Part shown: positions 8,625 through 17,226 of the stretch, piece after piece | Layout: every line of letters starts with the position of its first letter | How positions within the stretch are numbered: the stretch's first letter is position 1 | Assembly: GCF_000526995.1 (NCBI RefSeq) | Contig: NZ_AZUI01000001.1 | Span: 2,852,001 to 2,916,000, forward strand | From: Lacrimispora indolis DSM 755 | GTDB lineage: Bacteria; Bacillota; Clostridia; Lachnospirales; Lachnospiraceae | Length of the DNA stretch: 64,000 bases | Reading direction: 5' to 3' | Program-made: the position numbers and the translations under genes | Notes under the pieces: generated by a model | What the model saw: only the letters and a program-made list of their open reading frames with translations | Told to the model about the DNA's origin: nothing | The model's database searches: none

Positions 8625-9666
8625 TATTAAAACAAAGCTCCTGTTTTTAGGAGGGATCAGCATTATGGGATTGATTTTCATGGGAACGGAATCCGTGATA
8701 ACGGCAAGAAGGATCAATGAGGCCAGCACGGAAATCTCACAGTCCTGGGTCCCTGCCATCATCATTGCCGAGGAGCTTAACACCAGGACATCAGACTACC
8801 GTATTAAAGAATATAACCATGTCATCACCGTGGATAACAAGGATATGGACCGCCTGGAAGGGGAAATGGACCAGATCCGGGAAGAGATTGCCCAGGGGTT
8901 TCAAGATTATGAGAATTATATTGCCAATGAATCGGACCGGAAGCTGATGGAAGAGGCGGAAGGAGAATGGAAGAAGTATTTGGAGTACAGTGATAATCTG
9001 CTTGTGAAAAGCCGTGAAAATCACACCCAGGAAGCCTTTGATATGATCATGGGAGAGTCCGGACAGTTATTTGACGATGCCAGCAACGGACTTTTAAAGG
9101 TGGCGGAATTTAACCGGGAGGGGGCTGAGGCGGCCAGCATTCAAGGTGACAGGCTCTATGACCAGCTTGCAAAAATAAAGATCATAACCATCTGCCTGAT
9201 CGGCGGGGTTATTTCCCTTTTGGTGATCTATATAATTATTGCCATTGACAAGCCTGTCAAGGCCCTTGTGGAAGGTACCAGGAGAGTTGCCAATGGAGAC
9301 TTGGAGGTGTACCTTTCCTACCGTTCCGAAGATGAGATCGGAATTCTGACCGATTCCGTCAACCAGTTGATTAAGCGGCTTAAATACATCATTGATGATG
9401 AGAAATATTTATTCAGGGAGATCGGAAGCGAGAATTTTGAGGTGAAATCCACATGCGAGCATGCGTACCGCGGGGATTTTGCCCCTATTCTCTATTCTAT
9501 TACCAGCTTGATGAGCCGGCTGGATGCGGCGAAAAAACGAAAGGAAAGAGGCGGATCGGCCGGCACAGAAGAAAATGATAAGAATGAACTGTCCGGAAGA
9601 GCCGTTTGCAGGGAGATAACGAAACATGGCAGAAGAGAAATGGATGCTACAGACAAAAAGGGCTGA
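8596..9666 (+). CDS. Chemoreceptor-like membrane protein (4HB + HAMP) lacking a signalling domain
   Basis: A 356-residue protein. Transmembrane helix near 14-36, an extracytoplasmic four-helix-bundle sensor domain about 38-192, a second transmembrane helix about 195-217, and a HAMP linker about 218-270 (GTRRVANGDLEVYL, EDEIGILTDSVN). The following YRGDFAPILYSIT segment is the sequence that usually leads into the methyl-accepting cytoplasmic coiled coil, but here the protein ends about 50 residues later in a charged tail rich in Lys, Arg and Glu. The hairpin tip that binds CheA/CheW is therefore absent. It overlaps the peptidase gene by 29 bases and recJ by 41 bases. It may be a decayed receptor or a stand-alone sensor; the intact overlaps argue that the frame is still translated. 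Confidence 0.85.
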   Translation: MKLKSIRNINIKTKLLFLGGISIMGLIFMGTESVITARRINEASTEISQSWVPAIIIAEELNTRTSDYRIKEYNHVITVDNKDMDRLEGEMDQIREEIAQGFQDYENYIANESDRKLMEEAEGEWKKYLEYSDNLLVKSRENHTQEAFDMIMGESGQLFDDASNGLLKVAEFNREGAEAASIQGDRLYDQLAKIKIITICLIGGVISLLVIYIIIAIDKPVKALVEGTRRVANGDLEVYLSYRSEDEIGILTDSVNQLIKRLKYIIDDEKYLFREIGSENFEVKSTCEHAYRGDFAPILYSITSLMSRLDAAKKRKERGGSAGTEENDKNELSGRAVCREITKHGRREMDATDKKG

Positions 9667-11344
9667 TTTTGATGAAATGGCAAAATGCCACCACATTTCG
9701 CCGGTAACTGCGAGAGTGATAAGAAACCGGGATGTGATTGGCCGGGAGGCGGTGGAAAAGTATTTAAACGGAGGAATAAAGGATTTATACAGTCCTCATC
9801 TTTTAAAGGATATGGATAAAACCGTGGCAATCCTAAGAGAAAAGACAAGGCAGCAAAAGCCGGTCAGGATCGTAGGGGATTATGACATTGACGGCGTCTG
9901 CTCCACCTACCTTTTATACAAGGCCCTGTGCCAGGTAGGGGCTGTGGTGGACTATGAGATCCCGGACCGGTTAAAGGATGGATATGGGATCAATGAATCC
10001 ATTATCCGGGCTGCGGCAGAGGATGGCATAGATACCATCCTCACCTGTGACAACGGGATCGCCGCAGTGGCGCAGATCAGGCTTGCAAAGGAGCTGGGCC
10101 TTACGGTTCTCATTACGGACCACCATGATATCATGAAGGAGGATGGCAGGGAAGTCCTGCCTCCGGCAGATGCGGTGGTGAACCCAAAGCAGGAGGACTG
10201 CTCCTATCCATATCCTGATATCTGCGGAGGAATGGTGGCTTATAAGCTGGTTCAGGCTCTTTATGAGGAATTTCACGTGCCAATGGAGAAATGGCTTGAG
10301 ATGGTGGAATTTGCAGCCATTGCAACCGTAGGTGATGTGATGAAGCTTCAGGATGAGAACCGGATCATTGTAAAGGAAGGGCTGAAACGGATGGGGCAGA
10401 CAAAGAGCCTGGGACTGTTAAAGCTCATTGAAAGGAATGATCTGGATAAGGATGATATAACCGCCTACCAGATCGGATTTGTGATCGGTCCCTGCTTAAA
10501 TGCCGGAGGCCGCCTTCAGACTGCAAAACTGGCCTTATCCCTGCTTCTTTGTCAAAATGAAGAGGAAGCAGATCAGATGGCACTGGAATTAAAGGAACTG
10601 AATGACAGGCGAAAGGACATGACAAAGCAGGGGACCAGCCAGGCGGTGGAGCAGGTGGAATCCCTTTACAGCGAAGATAAGGTTTTGGTGGTATACTTGC
10701 CGGACTGCCATGAATCGCTGGCAGGGATCATTGCCGGGCGGCTGCGGGAACATTTTCAAAAGCCTGCCTTTGTATTAACAGATGGGGAGGAAAGCGTCAA
10801 AGGCTCCGGCCGCTCCATTGAAACCTACCACATGTTTGAAGCTCTGGTAAATGTGAAGGAGCTGCTGTTAAAGTTCGGAGGCCATCCCATGGCAGCAGGC
10901 TTATCCCTTCTTAAGGAACATGTGGATGAATTCCGGAGACGCTTAAACGAACAGGCAAGGCTTACGTCCGAGGATTTCATACGAAAGGTGTGGATCGATG
11001 TTCCTATGCCCCTGGAATACATAAATGAGCCATTGATCCAGGAACTGGAGCTTTTGGAGCCATTCGGCCAGGGCAATGAAAAGCCTTTGTTCGCACAGAA
11101 GGGACTTCATATCCGAAGCGTACGTGTTTTGGGAAAAAACAGGAATGCAGTGAAGTTTTCTCTTGCAACGGACCAGGGCACGCCAGTGGATGCCCTGCTG
11201 TTTGGCGACGGAGATTCCTTTATGGAAGAGCTGGGAAACAGCCGGATCCTGGATGTGATATATTATCCTTCCGTAAATGAATACAATGGAAATAAGTCGC
11301 TGCAGATTGTGATAAAAAATTATAAGATTTCAAGGTGTGTATGA
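9626..11344 (+). CDS. recJ: Single-stranded-DNA-specific exonuclease RecJ
   Basis: Cytoplasmic 5'-3' single-strand DNA exonuclease used in recombination and repair. The 572-residue length matches typical RecJ (about 575). DHH-family motifs are all visible: GDYDIDG at 84-90, TCDNG at about 140, the eponymous DHH at 165-167, GDVM near 235, then the DHHA1 part with GIIAGRL, GSGRS and GGHPMAAG, and a C-terminal OB-like region. The start lies within the 3' end of the receptor-like gene, with GGGAG upstream, so expression is coupled. A gap of about 170 bases with a new promoter separates it from glyA. Confidence 0.96.
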   Translation: MAEEKWMLQTKRADFDEMAKCHHISPVTARVIRNRDVIGREAVEKYLNGGIKDLYSPHLLKDMDKTVAILREKTRQQKPVRIVGDYDIDGVCSTYLLYKALCQVGAVVDYEIPDRLKDGYGINESIIRAAAEDGIDTILTCDNGIAAVAQIRLAKELGLTVLITDHHDIMKEDGREVLPPADAVVNPKQEDCSYPYPDICGGMVAYKLVQALYEEFHVPMEKWLEMVEFAAIATVGDVMKLQDENRIIVKEGLKRMGQTKSLGLLKLIERNDLDKDDITAYQIGFVIGPCLNAGGRLQTAKLALSLLLCQNEEEADQMALELKELNDRRKDMTKQGTSQAVEQVESLYSEDKVLVVYLPDCHESLAGIIAGRLREHFQKPAFVLTDGEESVKGSGRSIETYHMFEALVNVKELLLKFGGHPMAAGLSLLKEHVDEFRRRLNEQARLTSEDFIRKVWIDVPMPLEYINEPLIQELELLEPFGQGNEKPLFAQKGLHIRSVRVLGKNRNAVKFSLATDQGTPVDALLFGDGDSFMEELGNSRILDVIYYPSVNEYNGNKSLQIVIKNYKISRCV

Positions 11345-11431
11345 CAGGGAAAGGGGCAGGATAAATGGAATCGGCCCCAGTTTACCGGTTATAGACAAAT
11401 GCTGAAGACCAAAGAGGAAGAAGAGAAAGCC

Positions 11432-11461
11432 TTGACATTGTTAGGAAGAATGGCTTATAAT
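11432..11461 (+). promoter_or_regulatory. Consensus sigma-A promoter of glyA
   Basis: Perfect TTGACA at 11432-11437 and perfect TATAAT at 11456-11461 with an 18-base spacer. The predicted transcript start is about 45 bases before the glyA start codon, leaving no room for a riboswitch. Confidence 0.88.
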
Positions 11462-11512
11462 CTACCAAAATGGAAGTTGGTAATATTCAAAAGGAAAAGT
11501 GAGGGTATGCAC

Positions 11513-12760
11513 ATGGTAAATCAGGTAATGAAGTTTATCACCGGCTATGACAAAGAAGTGGGTGAAGCCATTGAAAAGGAATGCGCACGGCAGAGAAGGA
11601 ATCTGGAATTGATTGCATCGGAAAACATAGTTTCAGAGCCGGTCATGATGGCAATGGGAACTGTGCTCACCAACAAGTATGCGGAAGGATATCCGGGAAA
11701 GCGTTATTACGGCGGCTGCGAGGATGTGGACATCGTTGAGACCATTGCCATCGAGCGTGCGAAGCAGATATTTGGCTGTGATTATGCCAACGTTCAGCCT
11801 CATTCCGGGGCTCAGGCCAATATGGCGGTCTTTCTTGCCATGCTTAAGCCAGGAGATACGGTTATGGGCATGAATTTAAACCATGGCGGTCATCTGACCC
11901 ATGGAAGTCCCGTTAACTTTTCCGGTTTGTATTTTAACATAGTTCCTTACGGCGTCAATGATGAGGGTATTCTTGATTATGATGAGATGGAAAGGCTTGC
12001 GCTTTTGCATAAGCCGAAACTGATCGTGGCAGGAGCCAGTGCATATGGCAGGACCATTGATTTCAAGAGATTCCGGGAGGCTGCCGACAAGGCAGGGGCT
12101 TATCTTATGGTGGATATGGCTCACATTGCAGGCCTGGTTGCGGCAGGAATCCATCCAAGCCCCATCCCTTATGCAGATGTAGTGACAACCACCACTCACA
12201 AGACTCTTCGCGGACCCAGAGGCGGAATGATTCTGGCAAATCAGGAAGCAGCGGACAAATTTAACTTTAATAAGGCCATTTTCCCAGGTACACAGGGAGG
12301 TCCTTTGGAGCATGTGATCGCCGGCAAGGCCGTTTGCTTTGGCGAGGCATTAAAGCCTGAGTTTAAGACCTATCAGGAGCAGGTGGTGAAAAATGCAAAG
12401 GCTCTGGCTGCCGCCCTGATCAGACAGGGATTCAACATCCTGACAGGCGGTACGGATAATCATCTGATGCTGATTGATTTAAGAGGGCTGGAGGTAACCG
12501 GAAAGGAACTGCAGAACCGCTGTGATGAAGTATATATCACCTTAAACAAAAATGCGGTGCCAAATGATCCCAGAAGCCCGTTTGTGACTTCCGGTGTCCG
12601 CGTGGGAACTCCGGCTGTTACATCCAGAGGGTTAAAGGAAGAGGACATGGAAAAGATCGCAGAGTGTATCTGGCTGGCTGCCACGGATTTTGAAAGCAAA
12701 GCCGATTACATTAGAAGTGAAGTTACAAAGATCTGTGAAAAATATCCCCTGTATGAATAG
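11513..12760 (+). CDS. glyA: Serine hydroxymethyltransferase
   Basis: PLP enzyme that interconverts serine and glycine and feeds one-carbon units to tetrahydrofolate in the cytoplasm. The 415-residue length is typical. Seen are [13 protein letters not shown] near 56-68, QPHSGAQAN near 95-103, and [14 protein letters not shown] with the Schiff-base Lys at about 230. I start at ATG 11513, seven bases after GAGGG; upstream in-frame codons back to 11399 overlap the promoter and cannot be translated from it. It is a single-gene unit, bounded by its own promoter and a large hairpin terminator. Confidence 0.97.
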   Translation: MVNQVMKFITGYDKEVGEAIEKECARQRRNLELIASENIVSEPVMMAMGTVLTNKYAEGYPGKRYYGGCEDVDIVETIAIERAKQIFGCDYANVQPHSGAQANMAVFLAMLKPGDTVMGMNLNHGGHLTHGSPVNFSGLYFNIVPYGVNDEGILDYDEMERLALLHKPKLIVAGASAYGRTIDFKRFREAADKAGAYLMVDMAHIAGLVAAGIHPSPIPYADVVTTTTHKTLRGPRGGMILANQEAADKFNFNKAIFPGTQGGPLEHVIAGKAVCFGEALKPEFKTYQEQVVKNAKALAAALIRQGFNILTGGTDNHLMLIDLRGLEVTGKELQNRCDEVYITLNKNAVPNDPRSPFVTSGVRVGTPAVTSRGLKEEDMEKIAECIWLAATDFESKADYIRSEVTKICEKYPLYE

Positions 12761-12775
12761 GAAAAGATAAAAAAG

Positions 12776-12870
12776 AAGCTGTCGTGAGAGAATTTATATC
12801 AGATACTGTGCATGAAATGAGTTATCATGTGCCATATCCCATATAAATTCTTTCCTGGCAGCTTTTTCAT
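12776..12870 (+). terminator. Very long hairpin terminator after glyA
   Basis: Arms at 12776-12799 and 12841-12864 pair over 24 positions with one mismatch and three G-T pairs, around a 41-base loop that itself contains a small CATGA/TCATG hairpin. TTTTTC follows the 3' arm, so it can act as an intrinsic terminator. The length is unusual for a simple terminator, and a small inverted-repeat element is an alternative. Confidence 0.7.
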
Positions 12871-12996
12871 ATTTTTAACAATTATTTAATACTGGAGCGG
12901 TAACAAATATATTATACTATAACGGGCTGGGTGTATGGGAGTTGCTGAGTTCAGCCTCATGGATCACTAATAACTTAGATATACAAAGGAGAAACT

Positions 12997-13782
12997 ATGG
13001 AATTAACGACCATCCTAGGCGTTATAGTTGGTGTTGCTGCCGTTGTCGGCGCTATGATTTTTAAACACATTGAGTTTACTGTTCTCATAAACCCGGCAGC
13101 ATTTTTTGTTATTATTGTCGGGACTATTGCTACAATTTTAAACTCATTTCCCGGAGAAAATATTAAATCCATCGGATCGCTGTTTAAAATCCTTTTTACA
13201 AAACAAAAAGGAACCTCTGAAGCCGAAATGATTGAATTAATGTATGAATTGTCAAAGCAAGCCCGTTCAGAAGGGCTTTTATCCCTGGAAGCCAGAGCAG
13301 AAGAACTTCAGGACCCCTTTTTAAAAAAAGGCATCCGTCTGCTTGTGGATGGTTCCGGTGAAGACCTGATCGAGGATATTTTAGAAACTGAAATTGCTGC
13401 AATGGAAAAGCGGCATGAGATCAATGCAAGTATTTTCTCATCAGCCGGTACATACGCTCCTACCCTGGGTGTTTTGGGCGCGGTATTTGGTTTGATCGCT
13501 GCCATGTCCTCCATCAATGATACGGAACGGATGGCTGAGGCAATTGCTGCGGCGTTTATCGCAACGATTCTTGGTATCTTTACCGGCTACGTTCTATGGA
13601 ATCCATTCGCCAAAAAGCTGAAAGTGAAAAGCCAGCAGGAAATAATGGCGAAAGAAATTATCATAAAAGGTGTATTATCCATGCAGCACGGCGATTCTCC
13701 CTTTATTCTAAGGGAAAAGTTACTTGCCGCTCTTCCGAAATCTAAGCAGAAAAAAATAACGGAACAGGATAAAAAGGAATAG
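12997..13782 (+). CDS. motA: Flagellar motor stator protein MotA
   Basis: Proton- or sodium-channel stator subunit in the cytoplasmic membrane. The 261-residue protein has four hydrophobic segments (about 5-22, 32-50, 148-168, 182-202), a large cytoplasmic loop between the second and third, and the conserved TYAPTLGVLGAVFGLI with the stator proline before segment 3. A gene for MotB follows ten bases later. No other flagellar genes are near, so this is an isolated stator operon. The ATG has AAAGGAG upstream. Confidence 0.95.
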   Translation: MELTTILGVIVGVAAVVGAMIFKHIEFTVLINPAAFFVIIVGTIATILNSFPGENIKSIGSLFKILFTKQKGTSEAEMIELMYELSKQARSEGLLSLEARAEELQDPFLKKGIRLLVDGSGEDLIEDILETEIAAMEKRHEINASIFSSAGTYAPTLGVLGAVFGLIAAMSSINDTERMAEAIAAAFIATILGIFTGYVLWNPFAKKLKVKSQQEIMAKEIIIKGVLSMQHGDSPFILREKLLAALPKSKQKKITEQDKKE

Positions 13783-13792
13783 GGTGATACAT

Positions 13793-14578
13793 ATGGCAAA
13801 AAAGAGAGAGCATGTACATCAGGAAGAAGAAGCCGGGGAGGCATGGCTGCTGCCATATTCAGATTTGATGACCCTGCTGCTGGCAGTTTTTATCGTACTT
13901 TTTGCTGTCAGTAAGATAGATGCTGCAAAAGCACAGGAGATTTCCCAGCAATTTGCCGGAACCATGATGAATAAAGATTATGTTTCCAAATCAGCCGCGC
14001 AAGATGCCTCCAGCGGCGATGGCGCCCAGTCAGGCGGTCCGTTAAATATTGAGACCCAAAGTGAGCTGGAGAGCTTTATGGGAGAGTATGAACTTAAAAA
14101 GCTGGAAAACCTAAAGACAGAACTTGATACAAAACTCCACGGCAATGGCATGGATCAATCGGTATCAACCATGATCGATATGCGGGGACTTGTCATCAGA
14201 CTGAATAATGCCATATTCTTTGACTCAGGAAGTGCGGAAATTAAAAAACAAAGTGAGGATACTTTGGTTGAGGTGGCAGGACTTTTAAATACCATTGATA
14301 ATTACATACGTATTGAGGGCCATACCGACAACGTTCCCATCAGACGCAGTACCTATCCCTCCAACTGGGAATTATCCACGGCAAGAGCTGTCAGTGTTGT
14401 AAAGCTTTTTATTAATAAATGCAATTTTTCACCGGATAAGCTTATTGCTGTGGGTTATGGCGAATTTAAACCTGTGGCCGACAATTCAACAGCGGAAGGG
14501 AGAGCCCAAAACAGACGGATTGATATTATTGTCTTAAGTGCGAAATACAATAACCTGGAAGAACAGCTTGTGAAATAA
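13793..14578 (+). CDS. motB: Flagellar motor stator protein MotB
   Basis: Stator partner of MotA, anchored to peptidoglycan. Of 261 residues, the single transmembrane helix is at about 18-42 and contains the ion-carrying Asp at about 24 (LLPYSDLMTLL). The C-terminal OmpA-like domain shows IEGHTDNVPI, NWELSTARA and NRRIDIIV, the peptidoglycan-binding pattern. I start at ATG 13793, six bases after AGGGTGA; a GTG at 13784 is in frame but less likely. A plug helix probably lies between the two domains. The unit ends in a strong terminator. Confidence 0.95.
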   Translation: MAKKREHVHQEEEAGEAWLLPYSDLMTLLLAVFIVLFAVSKIDAAKAQEISQQFAGTMMNKDYVSKSAAQDASSGDGAQSGGPLNIETQSELESFMGEYELKKLENLKTELDTKLHGNGMDQSVSTMIDMRGLVIRLNNAIFFDSGSAEIKKQSEDTLVEVAGLLNTIDNYIRIEGHTDNVPIRRSTYPSNWELSTARAVSVVKLFINKCNFSPDKLIAVGYGEFKPVADNSTAEGRAQNRRIDIIVLSAKYNNLEEQLVK

Positions 14579-14605
14579 TGGCTGTGTTTCAATGTTAAAT
14601 ATAAT

Positions 14606-14645
14606 AAAAAATACTGCGCGGCTTTTATGCTGCGCAGTATTTTTT
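14606..14645 (+). terminator. Terminator after motAB
   Basis: AAAAATACTGCGC pairs with GCGCAGTATTTTT around a 12-base loop. The symmetrical A/T flanks let it serve the opposing DUF1540 gene too. Confidence 0.9.
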
Positions 14646-14669
14646 AGGAGGAAATTAGAGTTTGGCGGC

Positions 14670-14840
14670 TTATGCCTCGTTCTTAAAGGATTCGCAGTCA
14701 GTGCACTCTTTCTTGGTAGGATTCTTCTCATGTGTTCCTACTTTGATTCTCTCCAGGGTGCAATAATCTACGCTTTTTGCATGGTAAGCGCAGTTATCGA
14801 TGGAGCATTGGATACATTCATTTTTTCCGTCTACTAACAT
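14670..14840 (-). CDS. Small cysteine-rich DUF1540 protein
   Basis: A 56-residue protein, too short for most ORF callers. It starts at an ATG with AGGAGGG seven to eight bases upstream and reads MLVDGKNECIQCSIDNCAYH and onward. Cys residues at 9, 12, 17, 27, 46 and 49 and His at 20 follow the DUF1540 spacing (CxxCxxxxC with a later CxxC), which suggests a small metal-binding fold. It contains no signal peptide. DUF1540 proteins are common in Clostridia and have no established function. It converges with motAB, from which it is separated by a bidirectional terminator. Confidence 0.88.
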   Translation of the reverse strand: MLVDGKNECIQCSIDNCAYHAKSVDYCTLERIKVGTHEKNPTKKECTDCESFKNEA

Positions 14841-14959
14841 GGTTAACCCTCCTTGATTGTTTATTACATCTATTATTGTGGACGGAATCAGCTTAATTAT
14901 TATGGCAATATTTTCTTAAAAAATAGGGCGTTACATTTTCGTTAAGCTAAAAGTTTTTG

Positions 14960-14987
14960 TTGACCAAAAAGTATTTTGTAATATTTT
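14960..14987 (+). promoter_or_regulatory. Possible promoter upstream of the permease relic
   Basis: TTGACC at 14960-14965 and TATTTT at 14982-14987 with a 16-base spacer. It could have driven the NCS2 permease whose start survives downstream, and may now transcribe the reductase gene. Confidence 0.4.
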
Positions 14988-15043
14988 TCTTTTGTCAAAA
15001 CAGCACAAAATTCTGCTGTTAACCAACTGCGGGGGTACGGTAT

Positions 15044-15184
15044 ATGGACAATTCAGAGCAGTATAATCTTATTTACCAACTAGACGGCAGATATCCGTTA
15101 AAAGTGGCTGTTCCCCTTGGGCAAAGCTTTTGGCGGAACAGGTTGCATTTGTTGAAGCCATTGGCAATGCATTGGGCGGCGTAA
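15044..15184 (+). pseudogene. Relic of an NCS2-family (xanthine/uracil) permease, N-terminus only
   Basis: An ATG at 15044 opens a 46-codon frame whose residues 10-26, IYQLDGRYPLKVAVPLG, match the usual start of NCS2 nucleobase permeases, in which the next residues are normally LQHVLAMF. Here the frame breaks off at exactly that point and continues in unrelated sequence (QSFWRNRLH) to a stop. No transmembrane segments remain. I read this as a deletion junction that removed almost the whole permease. The neighbouring xanthine-dehydrogenase-type operon makes a purine permease a sensible former resident. The match is from memory and short. Confidence 0.55.
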
Positions 15185-15354
15185 TTGCAGAGAGCCTGAT
15201 CGAGCTGATCATGGATATTTTCTTAAAGCCGGATTCTTTCTATATATATGGAATCTTGTACTATGCATGGGGATTTACTGCCTGTAAGAGGTTATACAGA
15301 TTATTGGAGTTGGGGAAAGGATGTGATATACTGTTTAAAAAGGGAGGGAAACGG

Positions 15355-16257
15355 ATGAAGAAAAAAGTAATGGTTACAGGAGTGGAAGGTTTTCTAGGCG
15401 GGAGGCTGGCCGCATATTATGAAAGGAATTATGATGTGATCCGGGTCGGCCACGGAAGCTTAGACATTACGGACCAAAAGGCTGTGAGGGAATACATAAA
15501 AGAAAAAAATCCTGATGTTGTGATCCATTGCGCTGCTATATCCAACACCAGGGTATGCGAGGAGCAGCCGGCGCTTTCTGAGGCGGTAAACCGGAAGGGA
15601 GCGGTGAACATGGCCATGGGGAGCCGTGACAATGGCAGCAGGCTGCTTTTTATGAGTTCGGACCAGATTTACGGGGGAAGCAGGAAAAAGGGGCCGAATA
15701 AGGAAAGTGATGAGGTCCCTCTCATCAATGTTTATGGGGCCCAGAAAAAACAGGCAGAGGATGAGATCCTGGAGATTCTGCCTGAGGCAATCTGCCTCCG
15801 CCTTTCCTGGATGTATGATTTTCCGGTCAGGGGCCTTAAAAGCAGCTCCAATCTTTTGACCAACTTGCTGCGGTCCATGGTGCAAAACCATCCAATAAGG
15901 CTTTCGGTTTACGACTACCGCGGCATTACCTGGGTACAGGAGGTAGTAAAAAACATGGAGCCGGCCATGGACCTGCCCGGCGGAATCTATAATTTTGGCA
16001 GTGAAAGCTCCCTTTCCACCTATGAAATAGGACGCAAGGTCTTTCAGATGCTAGACAAAAGCGAAAACAGAGGAGAGCTTGTGATCCCGGAGAAAGCAGG
16101 GGATCCGGATAATCCCAGGAATTTGACCATGGACTTAGGAAAGCTTAAGGCCCTTGGAATTGACTTTTCTGAAACCGCGGAAGGGTTTTCAAGATGTCTT
16201 TGCTCCAGCCCTGAATATGTCCAGGCTTTGATCGGAGAATCCATTGTCGGATTATGA
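15355..16257 (+). CDS. NAD-dependent epimerase/dehydratase, RmlD-like
   Basis: A 300-residue short-chain dehydrogenase of the extended type, resembling dTDP-4-dehydrorhamnose reductase. The N-terminal Rossmann motif is VTGVEGFLGG, followed by DITDQ, HCAAISNT and the catalytic YGAQKKQAE (YxxxK). The C-terminal part has a RmlD-like substrate-loop pattern (LSWMYDFPVRG, GIYNFGSE). I start at ATG 15355 with AGGGAGGG seven bases upstream; an open frame runs back to about 15130 but has no ribosome site and crosses the permease relic. It stands alone, without other rhamnose genes, so its sugar-nucleotide or other substrate is uncertain. Confidence 0.85.
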   Translation: MKKKVMVTGVEGFLGGRLAAYYERNYDVIRVGHGSLDITDQKAVREYIKEKNPDVVIHCAAISNTRVCEEQPALSEAVNRKGAVNMAMGSRDNGSRLLFMSSDQIYGGSRKKGPNKESDEVPLINVYGAQKKQAEDEILEILPEAICLRLSWMYDFPVRGLKSSSNLLTNLLRSMVQNHPIRLSVYDYRGITWVQEVVKNMEPAMDLPGGIYNFGSESSLSTYEIGRKVFQMLDKSENRGELVIPEKAGDPDNPRNLTMDLGKLKALGIDFSETAEGFSRCLCSSPEYVQALIGESIVGL

Positions 16258-16290
16258 CGAATTTAATAAAAAACCTATAAAACCATTGTC

Positions 16291-16331
16291 AAAACCGGAA
16301 GGAGTATGATATACTCTTTCCGGTTTTCTAA
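16291..16331 (+). terminator. Terminator after the RmlD-like gene
   Basis: A 17-bp stem with one G-T pair (AAAACCGGAAGGAGTAT against ATACTCTTTCCGGTTTT) and a 3-base GAT loop. TTGTCA at 16286-16291 and TATACT at 16310-16315 overlap the same bases and could be a promoter for the next operon (18-base spacer). Confidence 0.85.
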
Positions 16332-16449
16332 TATATGATGTTATATTTATTATTATTGCTAATAAATAAAATGGCATCTTACTGATAGATAAGGGGAAAC
16401 CGGTTAGCAGATAAAGAAGGAAAGCTTGGGAGTCAGGAGGACAGTTCCA

Positions 16450-17226
16450 ATGATTCGATTTAAAAATTATGTAAAAGCGGAAAGCCTGGAAGAGGCTTTT
16501 GCCCTGAATCAGAAGAAGAGCAGTGTCATAGGCGGAGGCATGATGTGGCTGAAAGTGCAGAGCCGGGTGAAGATGACGCTGGTGGATTTATCGGGCCTTG
16601 GGCTTGATGGGATTGAGGAGACGGAAGATGAGTTTTCCATAGGTGCCATGTGCACCCTGCGCCAGCTGGAGACCCATGAAGGGCTGGACACGTGCTTTTC
16701 CGGCGTTTTCAAGGAATGCACCCGTTCTATTGTGGGTGTTCAGTTCCGCAACGGGGCTACTGTGGGAGGAAGCGTGTTCGGCCGGTTTGGATTTTCCGAT
16801 ATTACCACCTGCCTGCTGGCCCTTGACACTTATGTGGAACTGTACAAGGGAGGAATTCTCCCCTTAGAGGAGTTCTGCAGGAAAAAAAGCGACCGGGATA
16901 TTCTGGTCCGTATCCATATTAAAAAGGATGGAAGAAAGGCGGCTTATGCTTCCCAGCGTATGGCAAAGACGGATTTTCCTGTAATCGCCTGCTGCGCGTC
17001 CAGAAAAGATGGGAAGCTTTATGTTTCCGTAGGTGCCAGGCCTGGAAAAGCTGAGCTGGTAGTGCTTGACGGAAGCCAGGAATGTCCTAAGGAGGAGCTT
17101 GCAAAACGGGCATCAGAGGGCTTTTCCTATGGTACAAACATGAGAGGGAGCGGGGAGTACCGGAAGCATTTGGCTGAAATATATATCAGAAGGCTTTTCC
17201 AAGGGCTGGACCAGGAGGAAGAATAA
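16450..17226 (+). CDS. Xanthine-dehydrogenase-type FAD-binding subunit
   Basis: FAD subunit of a molybdenum hydroxylase, 258 residues. The FAD_binding_5 region begins at the N-terminus (EEAFALNQKKSSVIGGGMMW) and the conserved RNGATVGGSV at about 100-109 contacts the flavin; the C-terminal CO dehydrogenase flavoprotein-like domain follows. ATG 16450 is chosen for AGGAGGA eight bases upstream. The stop codon directly abuts the iron-sulfur subunit start. It would transfer electrons from the 2Fe-2S clusters of its partner to NAD or another acceptor. Confidence 0.9.
   Translation: MIRFKNYVKAESLEEAFALNQKKSSVIGGGMMWLKVQSRVKMTLVDLSGLGLDGIEETEDEFSIGAMCTLRQLETHEGLDTCFSGVFKECTRSIVGVQFRNGATVGGSVFGRFGFSDITTCLLALDTYVELYKGGILPLEEFCRKKSDRDILVRIHIKKDGRKAAYASQRMAKTDFPVIACCASRKDGKLYVSVGARPGKAELVVLDGSQECPKEELAKRASEGFSYGTNMRGSGEYRKHLAEIYIRRLFQGLDQEEE

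Noticed and set aside
11345..11400. Terminator between recJ and glyA
   Set aside because: A GGGGC/GCCCC pairing exists, but the loop is long and no T-tract follows.
14960..15043. Purine riboswitch before the NCS2 permease relic
   Set aside because: No ATA...TTTCTACC...CCGTAAA core; only a plain AACAGCA/TGCTGTT hairpin without a T-tract.
15130..15354. N-terminal extension of the RmlD-like reductase
   Set aside because: The frame is open but the Rossmann motif must be at the N-terminus and the strong ribosome site is at 15341-15348.
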